Assembly: GCA_963842305.1 (NCBI GenBank)
Contig: CAWJFW010000002.1
Coordinates: 372,001 to 436,000 of the forward strand
Reading direction: 5' to 3'
Length of the DNA: 64,000 nucleotides
DNA from: JAIBJN01 sp963842305
GTDB lineage: Bacteria > Actinomycetota > Thermoleophilia > Gaiellales > Gaiellaceae
The stretch's first letter is position 1, and every line of letters begins with the position of its first letter. The position numbers and the translations under genes were made by a program. The notes below the pieces were generated by a model, which worked only from the letters and a program-made list of their open reading frames with translations, was not told the origin of the DNA and searched no databases. Shown here one piece after another: positions 25,763 through 32,833 of this stretch.

Positions 25763-26104
25763 ATGTCGCCGGGCGATGTCTTTCCTGTCACGTCAGGCTC
25801 GATGGCGGCACTCGCCGCCATGATCCTGGCGGCACTGATCGCGGCGCCGATCGCGAGCGCCGACACGCCCAACTGCGCCACGAGGGGCGAGTTCAGCAGA
25901 ATCCACAAGGGTGACTCGCTCAACCGGGTCGCCCGCATCTTCGACAAGCGAGGCACGCAGGTCAGCATCTCCGTGTACGGAGGGGACAAATCGCAGATCC
26001 GCCAGTACAGGACCTGCCGGAATTACTCACTGGTGCAGGTCAGCTTCAGCAAGACGCCGGACACGCGGTACCGGATGGACGGCAAGTACTCCATCTGGCG
26101 CTAA
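25763..26104 (+). CDS. Small secreted protein, BLIP/SmpA-like repeat
   Basis: 113 residues with a signal peptide (MAALAAMILAALIAAPIASA in the middle of the first 33). A mature domain follows, starting CATRGEFSRIHKGDSLNRV and containing one more Cys in YRTCRNYSLV. A Cys-(x)n-hhxG-Ss-xxV segment leading to aromatic strands resembles the helix-loop-helix/beta unit found in SmpA/BamE and beta-lactamase inhibitor proteins. Such modules are common cargo of actinobacterial phages and integrated elements. TTAGGAA sits ahead of the ATG. The partner is unknown. Confidence 0.7.
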   Translation: MSPGDVFPVTSGSMAALAAMILAALIAAPIASADTPNCATRGEFSRIHKGDSLNRVARIFDKRGTQVSISVYGGDKSQIRQYRTCRNYSLVQVSFSKTPDTRYRMDGKYSIWR

Positions 26105-26268
26105 CGCCGCCTGACCAGAGGGGTCCTGACATTACAGCGTGTGCCGGAGAGCCCGCGCCGGCGGACGAGCTCGGCCAGCGGCGCCTGGGCGCGGGCAGGG
26201 TGGTCCTAAGGGTCACCTTGCGGCCTGCGTCGGTCGTGTTTCCAGGATTCTCTCTCCTCTGGCGGCGC

Positions 26269-26280
26269 TAAGATCGGGGC
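26269..26280 (+). promoter_or_regulatory. -10 box for a leaderless small gene
   Basis: TAAGAT at 26269-26274 is followed by 6 nt and then the ATG at 26281. This spacing places the transcription start at the start codon. It is the main reason to believe the small gene that follows. Confidence 0.5.
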
Positions 26281-26475
26281 ATGGCACGCAGCATCGCTGC
26301 TCGGCTTCACAATCCCGCAGACCACAAGTGTGGCTGCCCACCCGAGTGCGTCTGCCAGAGGACTGCGCTCGGTCGCACCTTCCGGTGGTACATACCAGGA
26401 CGCTTCCACACGCCGCTCTCGCCAGAGGCGAAAGCCCGCGCAGAGGTTGAGGGACGCTCGTTTCGGTCTAGCTAA
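26281..26475 (+). CDS. Small Cys-rich protein, 64 aa
   Basis: Starts MARSIAARLHNPADHKCGC and contains a dense CGCPPECVCQRT cluster (four Cys), followed by TFRWYIPGRFH and a charged tail. The Cys pattern could bind one zinc or an Fe-S cluster. The basic-aromatic end could contact membrane or nucleic acid. There is no signal peptide. The family is not known to me. The strong -10 box and the non-random composition support a real gene. It lies inside the tRNA-Leu-bounded segment. Confidence 0.55.
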   Translation: MARSIAARLHNPADHKCGCPPECVCQRTALGRTFRWYIPGRFHTPLSPEAKARAEVEGRSFRSS

Positions 26476-26547
26476 GCCGCCTGCTTCGGCGGCAGAAGCG
26501 TAGCTCCGCGGCGGCTTCTGGGGAGTCCTCGCGGCCTGCGCCCCGGC

Positions 26548-26790
26548 CTAGCAGGGCTTGGCGAAATAGGTGAGACGCGCAAGGCTCCATGCGGCGATGA
26601 GCGCCCAGGCGCCTTCGAGGAGCACGAAGCCCCACTGGTGCTCGACGTAGGCGGCGACGATGAGAACGGTCGCGCCGACGAAGTTGAGGACGAGGTAGGA
26701 GAGACCCGTTTGGCTCATGACCCCGGCTTGTCCAAGTCCGAAAGCGGCAAGGATGAGGAGCGCACCAACGATCTGAACGAGAGCAGCCAC
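26548..26790 (-). CDS. Small membrane protein of the CBU_0592 type
   Basis: 80 residues with three hydrophobic stretches, at about 3-24, 30-48 and 55-72. The sequence IVGALLILAAFGLGQAG at the start and HQWGFVLLEGAWALIAAW near the end match the CBU_0592-like two/three-helix domain of unknown function. GGAGG lies 5 nt before the GTG start. It ends in a single Cys. Such proteins are usually encoded alone. Confidence 0.75.
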   Translation of the reverse strand: MAALVQIVGALLILAAFGLGQAGVMSQTGLSYLVLNFVGATVLIVAAYVEHQWGFVLLEGAWALIAAWSLARLTYFAKPC

Positions 26791-27002
26791 AACGACCTCC
26801 GTTGCGTCGTCCTTCGGCCGGTTACGACGCGCTCGCCCGGCGTACCCGTTGTCTCGGGAAGTAACCCCGCTCCCACCCCAACAGCGCCACGTCGGGCGAA
26901 GGAGGTGTCGGCGCCGACGCCCCCTGCGTGGCGCGCCCGACCGGCCGCGTCCCTATGCGCCACGACGGCGCGGCGAATCCGTGACCGCGCAAACTCGCTG
27001 AC

Positions 27003-27371
27003 TCAGGCGAGGCAGTCAGCGACGGCCTGCGTGATGCCCTGGTCGTCGGCCGACGTGACCGGCCCGGTCACGAGGTAGCGACCGGCCGCGTACGCGTCGA
27101 CGAGATCGGCCTGCTGGGCGGCCTTATTGGCCTGGGCCGCCGTGGGGAGCGACTTGACGGTGACTAGGAAGCACGGGAGGTCCTTGCTGCCCCTCCAGAG
27201 GTCGGTGTCTCGCTGCTCCACGTTCGACAACCCGGCTTGGCTCAGGCAGTCCTCCGGAGAACTCGCAGCCTGTGTCTGGGACGCCGTGACTGTCGCCGGA
27301 CTCGTGCTACTCCCGCCACGGCACCCGGCCGAGACGAGCGCGAGGGTGAGCGCGATGATGGCGGGTTTCAC
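27003..27371 (-). CDS. Putative lipoprotein, 122 aa
   Basis: A short signal peptide with a lipobox (ALVSAGC, acylated Cys 17) is followed by a Ser/Thr-rich spacer and a mature domain of about 85 residues. That domain holds three Cys (EDCLSQAG, DLPCFLV and the terminal DCLA), which could form disulfides. No family is recognised. The start codon is GTG at 27371. It would be tethered to the outer face of the cytoplasmic membrane. Its neighbours suggest only shared membership of the element. Confidence 0.65.
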   Translation of the reverse strand: MKPAIIALTLALVSAGCRGGSSTSPATVTASQTQAASSPEDCLSQAGLSNVEQRDTDLWRGSKDLPCFLVTVKSLPTAAQANKAAQQADLVDAYAAGRYLVTGPVTSADDQGITQAVADCLA

Positions 27372-27440
27372 GACGACGACGAACGGTAGCCGTGATTCCG
27401 GGCGCCCCGACCGGAATCAACCGACATCGGCGCTCTGGCC

Positions 27441-27462
27441 GGTGCCCAATCAGTGCCCAAAC
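27441..27462 (+). repeat. Arm-type repeat pair 2 (two GTGCCCAA units)
   Basis: GTGCCCAA at 27442 and 27453, starts 11 bp apart, in the same orientation as the other two pairs. The flanking 27372-27597 stretch contains no gene and no tRNA fragment, so this pair may mark a lost element end. Confidence 0.6.
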
Positions 27463-27597
27463 ACTCCTGCGAGGATGTCGCCGTGGAAACGGAAACTCAG
27501 GACACTCTCGCCCGAGTTCTCACCGCCGCCGAGCGGGCTTGAAATAGCCGCTAGGCCGGAGGCCGCCCGGGCCTAGCTTCTCCGCTGTTGTTCCCGT

Positions 27598-28284
27598 CTA
27601 TGAGTAACTGCCTCTGGTGCGGCCGTGGAGTGCTTTCAGCCCTCCTGCGATGCCGACGAGCAGGCCCATGCCTGCGAGCGCGAGCACGGCGACCGCGAAC
27701 GGACTAGTCCCCATGTCCACACCGAACGGCGCTGAGTCGGCGGCCGGTAGCTCCGAGCTGTCATCGCCGAAGGCTCCCGCTCCGAGGACTTCTCCGGCCG
27801 GGCCGTCGGCGCCGCCTGGGCTCTCAGATTCCGATGCCGCGACAACGGATGTCGCTTCGCCGCTCGTCGCGTCCGGAGCGCCGCCACCCGCGGGGTACTT
27901 GTCGTAGTCCCCGTTGGCCGGGTTCCCGGTAGCAGGCGCCGCGCACGGACAAGAATCCGAGCCGCCGCCCGAGCCGGAGCCGCCGCCGCCCGAGCCGGAG
28001 CCGCCGCCGCCCGAGCCGGAGCCGCCGCCGCCCGAGCCGGAGCCGCCGCCCGAGCCGGAGCCGCCGCCGCCCAAGACGCCGCCCACGACGCCGCCGATGC
28101 TCGGCGTTCCGACCGAAGGAGCCGGATCGCTGCCGCCTCCGCCGTCACCGGGGAGCTCAGGCAGTTCCACGTCCGGAACCTCGGGAACAGGGACGTCCGG
28201 GAGAGAGACATCGGGAAGCTGTGCTGCCGCCGGAGCTACGCCCACCGCCGACAGCACAACAATCAGAATCGCCAGCCGCCGCAT
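27598..28284 (-). CDS. Gly/Ser-rich surface protein with Cys-Pro-Cys motif, copy 2
   Basis: 228 residues, paralog of the protein at 17441-18211 with the same order of parts. There is a signal peptide (MRRLAILIVVLSAVGVAP), a PDV/PEV-repeat segment and a Gly-Ser spacer built on seven-residue SGSGGGG units. Then come the block CPCAAPATGNPANGDYDK, a GEVLGAG element, a C-terminal membrane helix and a basic GLKALHGRTR tail. The bases before the ATG (TAGGGGGTCAGC) also match copy 1, so gene and leader were duplicated together. A surface or wall-spanning role is inferred from layout. Function is unknown. Confidence 0.75.
   Translation of the reverse strand: MRRLAILIVVLSAVGVAPAAAQLPDVSLPDVPVPEVPDVELPELPGDGGGGSDPAPSVGTPSIGGVVGGVLGGGGSGSGGGSGSGGGGSGSGGGGSGSGGGGSGSGGGSDSCPCAAPATGNPANGDYDKYPAGGGAPDATSGEATSVVAASESESPGGADGPAGEVLGAGAFGDDSSELPAADSAPFGVDMGTSPFAVAVLALAGMGLLVGIAGGLKALHGRTRGSYS
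27961..28072 (-). repeat. 21-bp tandem repeat inside the Gly-rich gene
   Basis: About five copies of a 21-bp unit coding SGSGGGG on the minus strand, some copies shortened by 3 bp. It is in frame throughout, so changes in copy number would lengthen or shorten the spacer without breaking the protein. Confidence 0.8.
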
Positions 28285-28432
28285 GCTGACCCCCTAAGTC
28301 AGATTCGTTAAGTTGCGCCTTTTCATAGTACTCCGTCGCTTCGCCTTGACCAAACAGCGGAGACTCGCTGCATTTGGGCGAAATCGCCCCAGCGCACCGC
28401 GGACGGACAGAAGGGGGAAAAATTGAGCGAGT

Positions 28433-28546
28433 GGGGGGCGATCCCCGGGACTCGCCCGGGCTGTTTTACGAGCTCGACGACTGACCTAAGCGGCCATCTA
28501 GTAGGCTCGAATCGGCTGGGGTGCGTGGCGCGGGTCTCGACCCCCC
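28433..28546 (+). ncRNA. tmRNA-like fragment (tentative)
   Basis: GGGGGG (28433-28438) can pair with CCCCCC (28541-28546) to close a domain. Inside, GACTGACCTAAGC followed by ATCTAGTAG resembles the segment just before the 3' tRNA-like end of ssrA (GACTGACTAAGC..ATGTAGTA in E. coli). A tag-coding part and a proper T arm are missing, so it cannot be a working tmRNA. It may be a degraded copy left at an integration site, or chance similarity. Confidence 0.2.
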
Positions 28547-28618
28547 TTGCCTGGCGGCGCACCCTGGCCCGCTTGCCTTTTCTTGGGCCACCTCCCGAGA
28601 CCACGCCGGACCAAGCGC

Positions 28619-28640
28619 GGTGCCCAATCCGTGCCCAAAC
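28619..28640 (+). repeat. Arm-type repeat pair 3 (two GTGCCCAA units)
   Basis: GTGCCCAA at 28620 and 28631, identical in unit and spacing to the pair at 27441. It lies 118 nt before the distal tRNA-Leu copy and 73 nt after the tmRNA-like fragment. Confidence 0.6.
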
Positions 28641-28757
28641 GTCCGGGAACGGCCTCGCGGAGCCATGCGGCGTGCAAGTGAGTGCACTGCCCGCAACGCT
28701 AGGCAACAAGCCGCTTCGCGCCCCTCGCCGACACTCGCCGCCAAACCCGCGTATAAC

Positions 28758-28787
28758 CCCTTGGAGGTTCGAGTCCTCTCGCCCGCA
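28758..28787 (+). repeat. Second copy of the tRNA-Leu 3' end (att-like)
   Basis: 30 nt identical to 25186-25215: the end of the variable arm, the T arm, the 3' acceptor strand and the discriminator. The rest of the tRNA is absent. Same orientation as the intact gene, 3.6 kb downstream. Confidence 0.85.
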
Positions 28788-28807
28788 TCGGCCGCCGTCC
28801 GAGCTCA

Positions 28808-30394
28808 GTGTTCTCCGCCGAAGACAGCCTCGTCCTCCTCGTCCTCCTCGCCTCTGCGACGGCGCTGATCGTCGTCGCTCAGCGGGTGCGGATCCCGTAC
28901 CCGATCCTGCTCGTCCTCGGAGGGCTCGCGCTCGGCCTCGTCCCGCGTATGCCGGAGATCGAGCTCCCACCGGACCTCGTACTCGTCGCTGTCCTGCCGC
29001 CGCTCCTGTACGGGACGGCATTCTTCACCTCGCTGCGGGAGTTCCGCGCGAGCCTCAAGCCGATCGTCCTGCTCGCGGTCGGCCTCGTCCTCCTGACCAT
29101 GGTGCTCGTCGCGGTCGTCGCGCACGAGCTCATCCCGGGCATCTCGTGGCCGGTCGCCTTCGTCCTCGGCGCGATCGTCTCGCCGACCGACCCGACGGCA
29201 GCGACCGCCATTGCAACGCGGCTCGGCCTGCCGCGGCGGCTGATCGGGCTGATCGAGGGCGAGAGCCTGGTCAACGACGGCACCGCGCTCGTCGCGCTCC
29301 GCTCGGCGGTCACCGCGGTCGTCGCGGGGAGCTTCTCGCTCCCGGCAGCGTCGGGCCGCTTCGTGTGGAGCGTCGCCGGCGGGATCGCGATCGGCCTCGC
29401 GGTCGGTTTCGTCATCCGGCAGGTCCGGCGGCGCGTGGACAACCCGCCGGTCGAGCTGACGATCTCGATCCTCAGCGGCTACTTCGCCTTCCTGCCCGCC
29501 CAGGCGCTCGGCGTGTCGGGCGTGCTCGCCGCCGTGAGCGCCGGAATCTACCTCGGCTGGCACACGCTCGAGCTGACATCGGCGCGCACCCGTCTCCAGG
29601 GCGTGGGGCTCTGGGAGGTGATCTTCTTCGTCCTCAACGGGCTGCTCTTCGCGCTCGTCGGACTGCAGCTGCCGGTCATCCTCGACGCGCTGGCGGGGAC
29701 CTCGAGTGGTGACCTCGTCCTCTATGCCGCCGTCGTGACCGCGGTCGTGATCGGCGCGCGGTTCCTCTGGGTCTTCCCGACCACGTACCTGTCGCGGCTG
29801 CGGCGACCGGAGGTGCTCGACGGCGCCGCCGACGAGCCCTGGAAAGGCGCCCTCGTCCTCTCGTGGTCCGGGATGCGCGGAGCCGTGTCGCTTGCTGCGG
29901 CTCTCGCCCTGCCGCTGACGACAGATGCCGGCACGCCGTTCCCGAACCGTGAGCTGATCATCTTCCTCACCTTCTCCGTGATCCTGGGCACGCTCTTGCT
30001 CCAGGGCTTGACGCTGCCGGCACTCATCCGCGTCCTCCGGCTGCAGAGCGACGAGCTGGAGCGCAAGGAGGAGGCGAAGGCCCGGATCTACGCCGCCGAA
30101 GCCGCGCTCGCGCGCCTCGAGGAGCTCGTCGACGAGGACTGGGTGCGCGAGGACACGGCCGAGCGGCTGCGGGCGATGTTCAACTTCCGGCGAGAGCGCT
30201 TCCGGTCACGCTTCGACCCCGAAACCGACGGCGACCTCGAGGACCGTTCCCTCAGCTACCAGCGCCTGCTGCGCGAGCTGCTCGACTCCGAGCGCGAAGC
30301 GGTGCTCAACCTCCAGCGCGACGGGCGGATCGATGACGAGGTCATGCGCCGCGTGATCCGCGACCTCGACCTCGAGGAAGCCAGGCTGAACTAG
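28808..30394 (+). CDS. CPA1-family Na+(K+)/H+ antiporter
   Basis: 528 residues with about twelve membrane helices, then a 130-residue charged cytoplasmic tail with predicted coiled-coil character (RKEEAKARIYAAEAALARLE). Ion-binding motifs are intact: SPTDPTAATAIA, the ESLVNDGTALV Asn-Asp pair, and SWSGMRGAVSLAAAL with its essential Arg. It exchanges cytoplasmic monovalent cations for protons for pH and salt balance. The GTG start lies 20 nt after the duplicated tRNA-Leu end, so the element inserted immediately upstream and may have replaced the original promoter. Confidence 0.92.
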   Translation: MFSAEDSLVLLVLLASATALIVVAQRVRIPYPILLVLGGLALGLVPRMPEIELPPDLVLVAVLPPLLYGTAFFTSLREFRASLKPIVLLAVGLVLLTMVLVAVVAHELIPGISWPVAFVLGAIVSPTDPTAATAIATRLGLPRRLIGLIEGESLVNDGTALVALRSAVTAVVAGSFSLPAASGRFVWSVAGGIAIGLAVGFVIRQVRRRVDNPPVELTISILSGYFAFLPAQALGVSGVLAAVSAGIYLGWHTLELTSARTRLQGVGLWEVIFFVLNGLLFALVGLQLPVILDALAGTSSGDLVLYAAVVTAVVIGARFLWVFPTTYLSRLRRPEVLDGAADEPWKGALVLSWSGMRGAVSLAAALALPLTTDAGTPFPNRELIIFLTFSVILGTLLLQGLTLPALIRVLRLQSDELERKEEAKARIYAAEAALARLEELVDEDWVREDTAERLRAMFNFRRERFRSRFDPETDGDLEDRSLSYQRLLRELLDSEREAVLNLQRDGRIDDEVMRRVIRDLDLEEARLN

Positions 30395-30399
30395 CCGAC

Positions 30400-31320
30400 C
30401 TACGGATCGCAGTTCAGGACGACCTCTCCGTTCAGGCACTCGTCGGTTCCGCTTCCACCGTCGAGACGATCGTTGCCGTCTCCACCGTCGAGGAAATCGA
30501 GACCGCCCAGGCCTTCGAGGATGTCGTTCCCGCCTCTCCCTTCGAGTTGGTCGTCCCCCCCGAGGCCTCGCAAGAGATTGTTAGTGGCGTCGCCGAGCAG
30601 GGTGTCGGCGGCGGGCGTCCCGACCACGACCTCGACGTCCGGGAACTGGTCCGGCCCGATGCCGCTTCCCGGTCCCTGAACCGCCATCAGGTCGATCATC
30701 ACGGGCCCGGGGAGCGAGGAGGCACTGATCCAGTCACGCTCCGGGCCGCCGTCGAAGGCGTCCGCGCCCGCCGATGTCAGGACGAGAAGGTCGCTTCCGG
30801 CCATGCCCGCGTAGATGTCGTCGCCCGGCCCATCGGCCATGACGTCGTTCCCGTCGCCCATGAACACGCGGTCGTCGCCGGCGCCGTTCTCCGTCAGCTC
30901 GTCGTTTCCCGTACCGCCGTGGACGAGGTCGTCGCCTGCCCCGTCGCGGAATCTGTCGAAGCCCGAATCGCCGTGCAGATTGTCACGGCCGCCGCCTCCG
31001 AGCACGAGGTCGACGCCCTGCTCGCCGAGGATGGTGTCGCGGCCCGTGCCCCCGAAGACGGTGTCGCCGCCGTTGCCCCCGCGCACGCGGTCATCGCCGT
31101 TGCCGCTGCAGACGGTGTCGTTGCCGCCGAGTCCCCAGATTCGGTCGTTGCCGTCGCCGGCCTCGATGACGTCGTTCCCGGCCGTTCCCACGATCCGGTC
31201 GCCGGCACTCGTACCGATGATGGTCGGCTGATGGTGGTTGCAGGTCGACGCCCACGCATCCGCCGCGCCGCTTCCGAGGAGGGTCAAGGCCGCACCGAAA
31301 ATCACCACAGATGTCCGCAC
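30400..31320 (-). CDS. Secreted RTX-type calcium-binding repeat protein
   Basis: 306 residues: a signal peptide (VVIFGAALTLLGSGAADAWA) and then about fifteen nonapeptide repeats of the GGxGxDxUx type, such as GGNGGDTVFGGTGRDTILG. They wind into a calcium-loaded parallel beta-roll once outside the cell. The repeats are broken by a less regular stretch at about 175-235. Two Cys at the end (ECLNGEVVLNCDP) and one at the start may form a disulfide cap. No enzyme domain is attached. The GTG at 31320 is chosen because GGGAGGG lies 5 nt upstream. A type I secretion system is not in the window. Confidence 0.85.
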   Translation of the reverse strand: MRTSVVIFGAALTLLGSGAADAWASTCNHHQPTIIGTSAGDRIVGTAGNDVIEAGDGNDRIWGLGGNDTVCSGNGDDRVRGGNGGDTVFGGTGRDTILGEQGVDLVLGGGGRDNLHGDSGFDRFRDGAGDDLVHGGTGNDELTENGAGDDRVFMGDGNDVMADGPGDDIYAGMAGSDLLVLTSAGADAFDGGPERDWISASSLPGPVMIDLMAVQGPGSGIGPDQFPDVEVVVGTPAADTLLGDATNNLLRGLGGDDQLEGRGGNDILEGLGGLDFLDGGDGNDRLDGGSGTDECLNGEVVLNCDP

Positions 31321-31427
31321 GCAAGCCCTCCCTGTCTCGACCGAGAGTTGCACGACGGCCGCCCCGGATCAAGACGTCCCGACGCGTGCTTCGTCCCGCT
31401 GCGCTCGCGGGACGTCAAGATAGAGGC

Positions 31428-31884
31428 ATGCGGGTCTCGGCCAAGGTCGACTACGCACTGCGTGCGGCGCTCGAACTCGCCGCCGCCGACGAGGGGCCGA
31501 TTAAGGGCGAGCGGATTGCCCAGGCCCAGGAGATCCCGTTGAAGTTCCTCGAGAACATCCTGCTCGAGCTGCGCCATCACGGGCTGGTCCAGAGCCAGCG
31601 TGGGGCGGACGGCGGGTACTGGCTGGCACGGCCGGCCGAGGAGATCAAGCTCGCCGACGTGATCCGCGCCGTCGAGGGGCCCGCTGGCCAACGTGCGCGG
31701 CGCGAGGCCGGAGTCGGTCGCCTACGTGGGGCCGGCCGCTCGGCTCCAGGATGTCTGGATCGCCATGCGCGCGAACCTCCGTGCCGTGCTCGAGGAGCTG
31801 ACCCTCGCGGACGTCGCGTCGGGAGAGCTTCCGACCGGGATCGCGGAGATCACCTCACAGCCTGGGGCATGGGAGTCCCACTGA
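31428..31884 (+). pseudogene. Rrf2/CymR-like regulator, frameshifted
   Basis: The corrected product would be about 151 residues: MRVSAKVDYALRAALELAA opens the winged helix of Rrf2 proteins. IPLKFLENILLELRHHGLVQSQRGADGGYWLARP is the recognition helix and wing. The second half (ESVAYVGPAARLQDVWIAMRANL) is in another frame. One extra C at about 31680-31682 (GGGGCCCGC) explains the slip. No Cys ligands are present, so it is not an Fe-S sensor and resembles CymR, the sulfur-metabolism repressor. Its 3' end overlaps that of the convergent sulfate transporter cysA by 35 nt, which supports a sulfur role. Confidence 0.75.
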
Positions 31885-32833
31885 AGACGGTCGTCCGGCT
31901 CGGGCGCACGTAGACGATCTGGTTCTCCAGGAGCTCGAGCTCCTCGACCTCGTTCCGCGTCACCTGCGCCGAGACGTGGCGTCCGTCGTCGAGCACGAGC
32001 TCGACGCGCACCTCGAAGCCGAGGTGAACGATCCGCTGCACCATCGCCTCGCTCGTCGTCCCGTTGGGCTCGAGGCGGAGCTCGAGGTCGTGCGGCCGGA
32101 TCCACTCCTCCCCGAGGCGGTTGACCGGCCCGACGAAGCTCATGACGAACTCGTTCGCGGGGTGCTCGTAGAGGTCGCGTGGCTTCCCACTCTGCTCGAC
32201 GCGGCCCTCGTTCATCACGGTGACGCGGTCGGCGACGTCCATCGCCTCCTCCTGGTCGTGCGTCACCAGCACGGTGGTGACATGCACTTCGTCGTGCAGG
32301 CGGCGGAGCCAGGCTCGCAACTCCTTGCGAACGCGGGCGTCGAGCGCGCCGAACGGCTCGTCGAGGAGGAGGACCTTGGGCTCGGCCGCGAGCGCCCGGG
32401 CGAGGGCCATGCGCTGGCGCTGGCCGCCGGAGAGCTGGCCCGGGTAGCGGTCGGCAAGGCCGTCGAGCTGGACGAGACCGAGCAGCTCGTCGACCCGGCT
32501 TCTGATCTCGGCCTTCTGGCGCTTCCGGATCTTGAGCCCGAAGCCCACGTTGTCCCGCACCGTCATGTGCTTGAAGGCCGCGTAGTGCTGGAAGACGAAG
32601 CCGACCTCGCGCTTCTGCGGCGGGACTCCGGTGACGTCCTGGCCGAGGATGGAGACGTCGCCCACGTCGGGCTCCTCGAGCCCGGCGATGATCCGGAGCA
32701 GGGTGGACTTGCCGCTGCCGCTCGGCCCGAGCAAGGCCGTCAGCGAGCCTCCGGCGATGGCGAGCGAGACGTTGTCGACGGCGACGAAGCCGTTGTCAAA
32801 CCGCTTCGTGACCTGGCGGACGGCGATCGACAT
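31850..32833 (-). CDS. cysA: Sulfate/thiosulfate ABC transporter ATPase
   Basis: 327 residues. Walker A is at G36-T44 (GPSGSGKST), followed by a Q-loop in FVFQHYAAF, the signature LSGGQRQR, Walker B LLLDEPFGAL and the switch His in VTHDQEEAMD. A C-terminal TOBE-like domain follows (EEWIRPHDLELRLEP). It powers sulfate import with CysT and CysW. ATG 32833 is chosen behind AGGAGG. It overlaps the cysW end by 38 nt. Last gene of the operon sbp-cysT-cysW-cysA, whose transcription probably starts before 35502. Confidence 0.92.
   Translation of the reverse strand: MSIAVRQVTKRFDNGFVAVDNVSLAIAGGSLTALLGPSGSGKSTLLRIIAGLEEPDVGDVSILGQDVTGVPPQKREVGFVFQHYAAFKHMTVRDNVGFGLKIRKRQKAEIRSRVDELLGLVQLDGLADRYPGQLSGGQRQRMALARALAAEPKVLLLDEPFGALDARVRKELRAWLRRLHDEVHVTTVLVTHDQEEAMDVADRVTVMNEGRVEQSGKPRDLYEHPANEFVMSFVGPVNRLGEEWIRPHDLELRLEPNGTTSEAMVQRIVHLGFEVRVELVLDDGRHVSAQVTRNEVEELELLENQIVYVRPSRTTVFSGTPMPQAVR

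Larger units (their letters stand above)
25186..28787. mobile_element. Putative tRNA-Leu-bounded integration relic
   Basis: A 3.6-kb segment between the tRNA-Leu gene and an exact 30-bp copy of its 3' end in the same orientation. Inside are five small genes (secreted, Cys-rich, membrane, lipoprotein, Gly-rich surface protein) and three paired GTGCCCAA-type elements of the kind bound by integrase arms. No integrase is present. The direct repeat and arm-like pairs together are stronger evidence than for the tRNA-Arg segment, but excision or transfer is inferred only. Confidence 0.55.
28288..28807. other. 520 nt of RNA- and att-like fragments before the antiporter gene
   Basis: No protein gene is convincing here. 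In order it contains the divergent leader of the Gly-rich gene, a possible tmRNA-like relic (28433-28546), an arm-type repeat pair (28619-28640) and the tRNA-Leu 3' copy (28758-28787). The antiporter starts 20 nt after that copy. Confidence 0.6.

Noticed and set aside
27950..28080. CRISPR-like regular repeats
   Set aside because: The repeats are 21 bp, directly adjacent without unique spacers, and encode an in-frame Gly-Ser spacer. They are a coding tandem repeat.
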